Assembly: GCF_014653695.1 (NCBI RefSeq)
Contig: NZ_BNAR01000001.1
Location: forward strand, 1,232,736 to 1,296,735
DNA length: 64,000 bases
Direction: 5' to 3'
Origin: Lentzea cavernae
GTDB lineage: Bacteria; Actinomycetota; Actinomycetes; Mycobacteriales; Pseudonocardiaceae
Of the stretch, positions 58,224-64,000 are shown in pieces (the stretch's first letter is position 1; each line of letters begins with the position of its first letter). The notes under the pieces are model-generated. The model was given only the letters and a program-made list of their open reading frames with translations. It was not told where the DNA came from and did no database searches. Made by a program: the position numbers and the translations under genes.

Positions 58224-61016
58224 TCACACCCAACCAGCCACCTGCAGGCTGACCGCCCGGAGCGACCCCCGGTCAGTCCCCACCACATCGGCCACCTTGA
58301 ACACCCAGTTGCCATCAGCCGGATCCGCGGTCAGCGAGGACAGCGGCGCCCCAGCCTTCCAAGACCCGGTGAACGGCGCCTCAGCACTGGTGACCGAAGA
58401 GAACGCCCGCGTAGCCGAGTCATCGAACACCGCCTGGCAGATGTTCGACCCGGTCCCACCGGACCGCGAGAACAGCGTGACGCTCTTGCCGGACGGCGAG
58501 GTGAGCGTGCCCACCAGGTCGCCGACGAAGGTGTGGTCGATCCCGACCGTCGTCGAGCCGTCCGTGGCCGAGCACGTCGCGCCGTCCACGGAGAACTTCA
58601 GGTTCGACGCCGCGCCCACGCCCGTGACGGGCAGCGTGACGGAGACGCCGGTCTGGTCGTTGTCCGGGATGGCGATCGGTGCGCCGGTGTACGCGAAGGT
58701 CTTGAACTCGCGGGAGGGTTCGCCCACGCGGAGCGTGAACGAGGTGGTGGTCGGCGACGTCGCGCCCGAGTAGGTCACGCGGGCGTCGAGCTTGACCGCC
58801 GAGCCGAGCACGGCGCCGGCCGGCACGGACACCTTGTAGGTGTTGCTGACGGTCTGGCCCGGGTCGATGTTGCCGTAGTACTTCGAGCGCGGCGCGATGG
58901 TGACGCCGGGCGAGGTCGTCGACAGCACGACCGAGGTCGACGCGGCCGAGCCGTCACCGTTGTTGGCCACCGGGAGCGTCACCGTGGAGGTGGTGCCCGG
59001 CTTGAGGAAAGCGCTTCCGTCGGCGTCGTTGACGATCGACGGCTTCTGCGCGCGGGCCAGTGCCTGCGGTGACGCGCCCGTGTACTGCAGGGCGCGGTCG
59101 GCCATCACGATGCCGGCGCCGGTGCGGTTGTCCACACCGGACTCGACGATGTCGATCGCCGTGTTCACGAGGGCTTCGCGCACCTCGGCGGGCGTCAGCG
59201 TCGGGTTGCCGGACAGGATCAGGCCGGCGATCGCGGCGGCGTTCGGGGCCGCGGCGGACGTGCCGAAGAACGGCGCGAAGCCCGGCACCGACGTGGTCAC
59301 GCCGTCGGCCGCGGTGATGTCCGGCTTCTGCCGGGTCTCGGCGAGCGGCGTGCCGTCCGGCGCGAAGAACGTCTTGCGCGGGCCGTCGGAGGTGAAGCGC
59401 TCCGGCTTCTGCGTGCTGTCGAAGGCGCCGGGGTACGGGCCCTTCGGGTTGGCCGGGTCGCCGGGCTCGAGGTCGAACGGCAGCGCCGCCGCGGCGGGTG
59501 CGGCCGCGACCGAGATCGCGCCCTTGGCCGCCGAGTGGCTGCGGGTGGTGCCGGGGGTGACGTACTTCTTCAGGCCGTCGTTGGTGTCGGCGAAACGACC
59601 GCCGAACAGCGACAGCGCGAAGTACTTGTCCTCACCGCGGTACCGCACGACCGCCAGGCGCGTGCCCGACGAGCTCGACGGGGTGTTGATGCGCTCGTAC
59701 GGGTCCTGGGCGCCGTCCTGGTTGTTCTGGCTGAACGTGACAACGTTGCCCTGCGCGTTGACCAGGTAGAGGTCGTAGTCGTTGGCCGACTGGCCGAGCG
59801 GGTCCGCCCAGTGCAGCACCACTGGGGTGTCGCCGGAGCCGTTCGACAGCGGGTTGAACAGCTGCTTCTGGTTCGGGTCCGGGTTGAAGTCGTGCGCGCT
59901 GCCGGCGAACTTGCCGACGCTCACACCGGAGTCCACGAACTGGCCCTCGTAGTGGCCGGACGTGCCGTCCACGACGTTGCCCTGGTTGCCCGCGCTGGAG
60001 AAGAACAGCGCACCGTCGGCGACGACCGCGTCCACGGCGCGCGCGATGATGCCGTCCTGGAACGGCGACTCGTTGAAGTAGATGACGTCGTCGACGATGA
60101 CGTCGCAGCCGAGGTCGAAGCGCAGCTTCTTGATGTTGTCCGCGAAGCTCGCGTCGCCGTTGAACGCCGTGGCGAAGCCGAGTTCGGCGTTCGGCGCGAG
60201 GTCGTGCAGGATCTCGAGCATCGCGGTGCCCTCGTCACCGGAACCCGCCTGACCCGGCACGATGTCGACGGCGGGCAGCTCGCCCGCGGCCTGCGACACG
60301 GTCAGCGAACCCACGCCGTCCGACAGCGCGCAGAGCTTCGTGCCGACACCGGTCACGCGGAACGAACCGCGTGCGGCCTCGGCGTTGTGCGCCTTGTCGC
60401 TCTCCGCGACCTTGGCGGCCTGGACGGAGAGCTGCTTCTCCGAGAGCCGGCGCTCGACCTCCCTGGTCTTGTCCTCTTTGGACGGCGCCTGCTTGCGGGC
60501 CTTGGTGTCCCGCTTGTTCTTGACGTCCTGCGTCATCGCGTCGCTGCCGGGCTCGACGCGGGCGACGTCGGAGCGGGCGGCGATCTCCGCGATCTTCGCG
60601 ACCGGGACCTCCGCGCGCACGGTGCGGTGCTCGGAGGAGACCGACCGGATCTGCCCGCCCACCGCGCGGACAGCGTTGACCAGGTCCTCGGAGTACTGCT
60701 TGGCGCGGATGTCCACGAGCGTCGTGGCCTTCGGCGTCACGGCGACGCCGGTCTGCACCTGCGGAAGGGCGCTCGTCGTCGCGGCCGAGACGCGCTTGCG
60801 CGCCTCGACGACCAGTGCGCTGTCCACTTTGGACTCAGCTGGGGTGAGCGACTTCTTGATGCTCTGCAGCGCGGCGATCTGCGCCGCGGTGCGGTCGTTG
60901 ATGGACTTCGACGCCTTGCCCGGATCAGCGGACGCCGGCGTGATGGCGGTGAGTGCGGCCAGAAGAACTGCGGTACCTGCGGTGACTAACGTCGTGCCTC
61001 TTCGAGATCGGCGCAC
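58224..61016 (-). CDS. Secreted S8-like serine protease with P-domain
   Basis: A 930-aa exported enzyme starting at GTG 61016 (VRRSRRGTTLVTAGTAVLLAALTA), GGGGGAG 7 nt upstream. A prodomain with coiled coil (about 45-230) precedes the S8 core. KLCALSDGVGSLTVSQAAGELP holds the catalytic Asp and FFGTSAAAPNAAAIAGLIL the Ser; FFSSAGNQGN supplies the oxyanion Asn. The expected HGT motif reads GDEGTAMLEI, with Glu at the His position. A beta domain (TTSTVTLPVANNGDGSAA) and a C-terminal P/Homo-B domain follow (GIDHTFVGDLVGTLTSPSG, WVFKVADVVGTDRGSLRAVSL). Probably processes extracellular proteins. Confidence 0.88.
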   Translation of the reverse strand: MRRSRRGTTLVTAGTAVLLAALTAITPASADPGKASKSINDRTAAQIAALQSIKKSLTPAESKVDSALVVEARKRVSAATTSALPQVQTGVAVTPKATTLVDIRAKQYSEDLVNAVRAVGGQIRSVSSEHRTVRAEVPVAKIAEIAARSDVARVEPGSDAMTQDVKNKRDTKARKQAPSKEDKTREVERRLSEKQLSVQAAKVAESDKAHNAEAARGSFRVTGVGTKLCALSDGVGSLTVSQAAGELPAVDIVPGQAGSGDEGTAMLEILHDLAPNAELGFATAFNGDASFADNIKKLRFDLGCDVIVDDVIYFNESPFQDGIIARAVDAVVADGALFFSSAGNQGNVVDGTSGHYEGQFVDSGVSVGKFAGSAHDFNPDPNQKQLFNPLSNGSGDTPVVLHWADPLGQSANDYDLYLVNAQGNVVTFSQNNQDGAQDPYERINTPSSSSGTRLAVVRYRGEDKYFALSLFGGRFADTNDGLKKYVTPGTTRSHSAAKGAISVAAAPAAAALPFDLEPGDPANPKGPYPGAFDSTQKPERFTSDGPRKTFFAPDGTPLAETRQKPDITAADGVTTSVPGFAPFFGTSAAAPNAAAIAGLILSGNPTLTPAEVREALVNTAIDIVESGVDNRTGAGIVMADRALQYTGASPQALARAQKPSIVNDADGSAFLKPGTTSTVTLPVANNGDGSAASTSVVLSTTSPGVTIAPRSKYYGNIDPGQTVSNTYKVSVPAGAVLGSAVKLDARVTYSGATSPTTTSFTLRVGEPSREFKTFAYTGAPIAIPDNDQTGVSVTLPVTGVGAASNLKFSVDGATCSATDGSTTVGIDHTFVGDLVGTLTSPSGKSVTLFSRSGGTGSNICQAVFDDSATRAFSSVTSAEAPFTGSWKAGAPLSSLTADPADGNWVFKVADVVGTDRGSLRAVSLQVAGWV

Positions 61017-61032
61017 AGGGTTTCTCCCCCGA

Positions 61033-61094
61033 ACGTTGGCGTGCCCCCGAGCACGCGGCCTGCGACCGGAGATTCCCGGTCGAGGCGCCAACGT
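61033..61094 (-). promoter_or_regulatory. Three-way-junction-like 5' leader of the protease gene
   Basis: On the minus strand ACGTTGG pairs with a downstream CAACGT and encloses two hairpins: CGACCGG-GAATCT-CCGGTCG (extended by GCCT/AGGC) and GCGTGC-TCGGGG-GCACGC. The structure ends 11 nt before the ribosome site. The compact fold suggests a regulatory leader. No known riboswitch was recognised. Confidence 0.4.
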
Positions 61095-61162
61095 ATGGTG
61101 CATGCCTGATCACAGTCAGCATCCGATTGGGCTACTTCCCACTTAGCAGACACAATCACACT

Positions 61163-62704
61163 TCACAGAACAAAAGCGTCAGTCCACAACTGACCGGTTC
61201 GCCCGGAAAGCGCCTCCAGCAGCGCCGCCGCCTGGTTGTCCGTGAGCGACGCCACGAAGTCGACGACCGCCCGCCCCCGCGCCAGCCCCTTGACCACGTC
61301 CGGCCCGACGTGCGGGTCACCCGCCGCACCGACCAATGTGGACGGCTCCGTCCGGGCGAGTGCCGCGTACTCCGTTTCGGCCAGCTCCACGAGGTCGTGC
61401 AGTCTGCGCGGCAACCGATCCGCCTCGGCCCGGTCGGTCACCCACTGCTCGAGCGCGTCCACCAGGGAGCTGAGCAGGCGCGCCTGTCCACGTTGGTGCA
61501 ACGCCAGATCCGGACGCAGCAACACGAACCGGCGGTGCACGAACTTCAACACCTGAACCTCGTGCCACTGCTGAACCGCCAGCACCACGTGACCGGACCG
61601 CGGCGTCGGCTCCTCGATCACGCCGACCGCGTCGACCAGCCTCCGCGTCCACCGCGCGCTGAACCCGGCGACCGCCTGCTCGGCCTCCACGGACCCGTCG
61701 AACGGCACGGCCAGCAGCCCGTCCACGAGCTCCTTGCTGACCTTCCGCACCGCCAGCGCGAACGCCTCGTCGCTCATCACCCAGGAGTCCTTGAGGTGCA
61801 TGCGCCGGCGCAACGTCTCCAGCGACCGCCCCGGCATCCGGATCTCGGCGGACAGCTCGGCGTCGCTCAGCCCGGCGAGGTCGAGCGCCTGCGCCTGCCA
61901 CGTCCCGAGCTCGGCGGAGACGGTCGCGTGCTGCAACACCCCGACCCGGTGGAAGTCCTCCAGGTCGTGGATCGCGTACGCGATGTCGTCCGCGGTGTCC
62001 ATGACGCTCGCCTCGACGGTCTGCTGCCACGACTCGATGCGCCCCTCGAAGGGCTCGCGCGCCTGCCGCAGATCGCTGATCTCCGTGATGTACGCGGAGA
62101 ACTTCGAACTGCCGGTGCCCGGCATGTCGTCCGGCTCGGACGCGCCACGCGGCGCCACCTCGAGGCCGAGCGGCTGGTGGCGGGTCCACGGGTACTTCAG
62201 CATCGCCGCCCGGACCGCCACGGTCAGGTCGAGGCCGAGCGCCTTGGGACCGCGGACGTCCGTGGTCGTGATGATCCGGAAAGACTGCGCGTTGCCCTCG
62301 AAGCCGTCGGGCAGCCCGAACCGGTGACGGGCCAGCCGGTCGAGCACCTGCTCGCCGAGGTGGCCGAACGGCGGGTGGCCGAGGTCGTGGGCGAGGGCGG
62401 CCGCCTCGACGACGTCGGGATCGCACCCGCCGAGCTTCTCCAGCACCGCGGTGAGCTCGGGGCGCACGGTCAGGCGTTCGGCGATGGCACGGGCCGCCTG
62501 GGCGACCTTGAGGCTGTGGGTGAGGCGGTTGTGCACGAGCAGCCCGGAGCCGGTGGAGCTGACGACCTGGGTGACCCCGCCGAGCCTCGCGAAGAACGGG
62601 GAGCTCGCGACGCGGTCGCGGTCCACCCGGAACGGGTTCGTGGCCAGGTCGGCGGTCCTCCCCACGCCGGCTGACCGACGGGCGGAGCGTTGCTCGTTGT
62701 GCAT
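61163..62704 (-). CDS. dGTP triphosphohydrolase-like HD protein
   Basis: A 513-aa HD-domain protein. The metal site is spread over VHNRLTHSLKVAQAARAI (His), AALAHDLGHPPFGHLGE (HD pair, then GHPPFGH) and SVMDTADDIAYAIHDLEDF (Asp). NAQSFRIITTTD and VDRDRVASSPFFARLGGVTQV are dGTPase features. It removes triphosphate from dNTPs, controlling nucleotide pools. It is of the longer type lacking clear single-nucleotide specificity by eye. Separate from the following protease gene. Confidence 0.9.
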   Translation of the reverse strand: MHNEQRSARRSAGVGRTADLATNPFRVDRDRVASSPFFARLGGVTQVVSSTGSGLLVHNRLTHSLKVAQAARAIAERLTVRPELTAVLEKLGGCDPDVVEAAALAHDLGHPPFGHLGEQVLDRLARHRFGLPDGFEGNAQSFRIITTTDVRGPKALGLDLTVAVRAAMLKYPWTRHQPLGLEVAPRGASEPDDMPGTGSSKFSAYITEISDLRQAREPFEGRIESWQQTVEASVMDTADDIAYAIHDLEDFHRVGVLQHATVSAELGTWQAQALDLAGLSDAELSAEIRMPGRSLETLRRRMHLKDSWVMSDEAFALAVRKVSKELVDGLLAVPFDGSVEAEQAVAGFSARWTRRLVDAVGVIEEPTPRSGHVVLAVQQWHEVQVLKFVHRRFVLLRPDLALHQRGQARLLSSLVDALEQWVTDRAEADRLPRRLHDLVELAETEYAALARTEPSTLVGAAGDPHVGPDVVKGLARGRAVVDFVASLTDNQAAALLEALSGRTGQLWTDAFVL

Positions 62705-62731
62705 GGCGGAAACGGTAGCCGGTCGCGGCTC

Positions 62732-63613
62732 TCAACCCGACTTGACGTCGCCCGTGCTCGGCTTGGCCTCCGCGACCAGTTTCTTCGAGTAGGTGTCCAG
62801 GATCTTCGTCCCGAGCTGCTGCGAGTACCCGAGCGTGATCGCCGCGACGATCAGCGCCGCCTGGTTCTCCACCTTCTGCCCCGCGACCACGCCGGCTTTC
62901 AACGCCAGCACGCCCACGACAGCGAAAGCCGCGCCGAGCACGACCTTCAGCCCGAACAGCGGAACCCCGAACGCGTAGGGCGCGAGACTCAGCTTGAGCT
63001 TCGCCCCGGAGACCGATGCCGCGAAGATCGCACCGAACAGGCCCCACAGGGCCACCCACCAGAAGTCTCCGCCGCCGGTGGACTGACCGATGCCGAGCGG
63101 CAGCATCGTCGGCTTGAACGTGGCCGCCGTCCCGATCACCAGCAGCACCACCAGGAGCGCTGTCGCGGTGTAGAGCAAGCGGTTGCGGTGTCCGCGCAGC
63201 GTGCTGAACCCGTCGTCTCCCAGCCTCAACGCGGCTTCCAGCGCGGTCTCGACCGCGGTGCGGTCGTTGAGACCGAGGTTGGCGGGATCGATGCCGATCA
63301 GCGCCTTGTACCTCTCGTCCCTGCTCGAGAGGTGCTGACCGGTTCGCGCCTTGACGTCCGGCAGTCTGCCGCCGAGATCCGTGCCCAGTGAGGTGATGCG
63401 CGCTTCCGCCGCGTGCAACGACCGCCAGACGGTTTCCTTGTGCCGGCCGTTCCACCAGCCCCTGACGCTGTTGTCCGTCTCGGCGAGCGCCGCCTCGGCA
63501 TCGGCGAGGAACTGTTGTGACAGGTCATCGGGAGGCTGCAGCTGGTTCCACCGCGCCGTCAACCGCTTCAGCAGAGCGCCGGCTTCCGCGCGCCAGGGGC
63601 TTCCAGTCGTCAT
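62732..63613 (-). CDS. Polytopic membrane protein of unknown function
   Basis: A 293-aa protein from ATG 63613 with a GAGGTG sequence upstream. The N-terminal half (residues 1-140) is soluble and helical: LADAEAALAETDNSVRGWW and DRTAVETALEAALRLGDDG. About four TM helices follow: LLYTATALLVVLLVIGTAA, FWWVALWGLFGAIFAASV, FGLKVVLGAAFAVVGVLAL and ALIVAAITLGYSQQL. I do not recognise a family. The frame is open beyond the start but shadows the rRNA region. It is upstream of and codirectional with the dNTPase gene. Confidence 0.75.
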   Translation of the reverse strand: MTTGSPWRAEAGALLKRLTARWNQLQPPDDLSQQFLADAEAALAETDNSVRGWWNGRHKETVWRSLHAAEARITSLGTDLGGRLPDVKARTGQHLSSRDERYKALIGIDPANLGLNDRTAVETALEAALRLGDDGFSTLRGHRNRLLYTATALLVVLLVIGTAATFKPTMLPLGIGQSTGGGDFWWVALWGLFGAIFAASVSGAKLKLSLAPYAFGVPLFGLKVVLGAAFAVVGVLALKAGVVAGQKVENQAALIVAAITLGYSQQLGTKILDTYSKKLVAEAKPSTGDVKSG

Positions 63614-63700
63614 GGTGCACCTCGATGGGTCTCGTGTAGGGACCCATCGCCGCCGGCTCGCTGAGCGTGACCGTGGATGCGCGATCGTTACGTCAAGACA

Positions 63701-63757
63701 CGAAGAAGGCCCCTGCGGGGAGCGCTTGTGGCGCTCGACCCGCAGGGGCCTTCTTCG
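63701..63757 (-). terminator. rRNA operon terminator
   Basis: Perfect 19-nt arms (63701-63719 and 63739-63757), with an inner AGCGC/GCGCT stem. On the minus strand it follows the 5S rRNA by 7 nt and contains a TTCTTCG tract at its end. Strong intrinsic terminator. Confidence 0.9.
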
Positions 63758-63764
63758 AAACAAG

Positions 63765-63881
63765 TTCGGCGGCGACCTACTCTCCCACACCGTAACCAGT
63801 GCAGTACCATCGGCGCAGAAGGGCTTAACTACCGGGTTCGGAATGGGACCGGGTGTTTCCCCAACGCTATGACCACCGAAA
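63765..63881 (-). rRNA. rrf: 5S ribosomal RNA
   Basis: Reverse-complement 5S sequence of about 117 nt. It includes the conserved CATTCCGAACCCGG segment and GCCGATGGTACTG, and ends in GTGGGAGAGTAGGTCGCCGCC. Complementary ends (TTCGGTGGTC and CGCCGCCGAA) define the molecule; the exact ends are uncertain by a few nt. The 23S gene must lie beyond the right edge. Confidence 0.97.
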
Positions 63882-64000
63882 CACTATGGAAATGTTCAAC
63901 CTGAACCCCGAACCAGCAAGAGTTACCCCTGCTAGTGGGTTCGATCGGTTCTGGTTGTTCTTCCAGAACCGCACAGTGGATGCGTAGCGTCTTTGTAACA
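63882..64000 (-). other. 23S-5S spacer
   Basis: Spacer within the rRNA operon on the minus strand, running off the window edge. It holds GGTTCTGG/CCAGAACC, an 8-nt inverted repeat that may form a processing stem. No tRNA and no 23S 3' end is recognised within the window. Confidence 0.7.

Overview
This is a GC-rich (about 70%) chromosomal window from an actinomycete. The best fit is the Pseudonocardiaceae (Saccharothrix, Lentzea or Actinosynnema-like), inferred from GTG/TTG starts, an F420-type luciferase-like monooxygenase, a ShbA/SigD-type sigma factor, an acVLRF1-type release factor, GlgX/TreY/TreZ sugar enzymes and the style of the 5S rRNA. The species is not determinable from sequence alone. 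The window is chromosomal, and its right edge enters the 3' end of an rRNA operon on the minus strand (5S rRNA plus terminator).

Layout. 0-5.7 kb: a secreted CAP-domain protein, a 144-nt palindrome, an amino-acid permease, a secreted NlpC/P60-like protein, an XRE regulator with a divergent structured leader-like transcript, UdgX coupled to CsbD behind a SigB/SigF-type promoter, and an ANTAR protein. 5.5-15.2 kb: a minus-strand alpha-glucan block (LacI regulator, RidA-like protein, MalQ, small protein, GlgX, TreY, TreZ) that would convert glycogen or maltodextrin to trehalose. 15.2-17.8 kb: PrxQ-type peroxiredoxin, MmpS-like protein, and an LLM oxidoreductase with its TetR regulator and a clear operator. 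17.8-22.4 kb: a compact phenylpropanoid-like set consisting of a tyrosine-ammonia-lyase-like MIO enzyme, a probable heme-dependent tyrosine hydroxylase and a catechol-type O-methyltransferase in one operon, with a 4-coumarate-CoA-ligase-like enzyme just upstream. 22.5-28.4 kb: cell-wall enzymes (M23 peptidase, bifunctional PBP), a PfkB kinase and an MFS exporter. 28.4-33 kb: a lipid-modification operon (alpha/beta hydrolase, FAD oxidoreductase, DUF1365, cyclopropane-fatty-acid synthase) followed by the ShbA/SigD-like sigma factor.

33-45.6 kb: a TetR/SDR divergent pair sharing operators and an apparently leaderless promoter, an epoxide-hydrolase-like enzyme, an orphan ABC-2 permease, two two-component systems, a MobA-like enzyme, a SIS protein, a class B PBP and a Tat-exported BBE flavoenzyme. 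Two copies (about 86% identical) of a palindromic MITE-like element, each bounded by CTAG and each abutting a TAG stop codon, lie here. 45.8-57.2 kb: an ABC exporter, enoyl-CoA hydratase, small HTH protein, ABC-F protein, SDR, LysR/EamA pair with a 33-bp operator, GNAT, a sigma-factor operon with two Pro/Thr-rich membrane proteins and acVLRF1, and a 326-aa XRE regulator. 57.2-58.2 kb is essentially gene-free and repeat-rich, with a 125-bp palindrome. 58.2-64 kb: a large secreted S8-like protease with P-domain, a dNTPase, a membrane protein, the rrn terminator and 5S rRNA.

The most interesting system is the 17.8-22.4 kb set, which could take tyrosine to a methoxylated hydroxycinnamoyl thioester. 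Next come the CTAG-targeting palindromic repeat family and the structured leader at about 4.1 kb.
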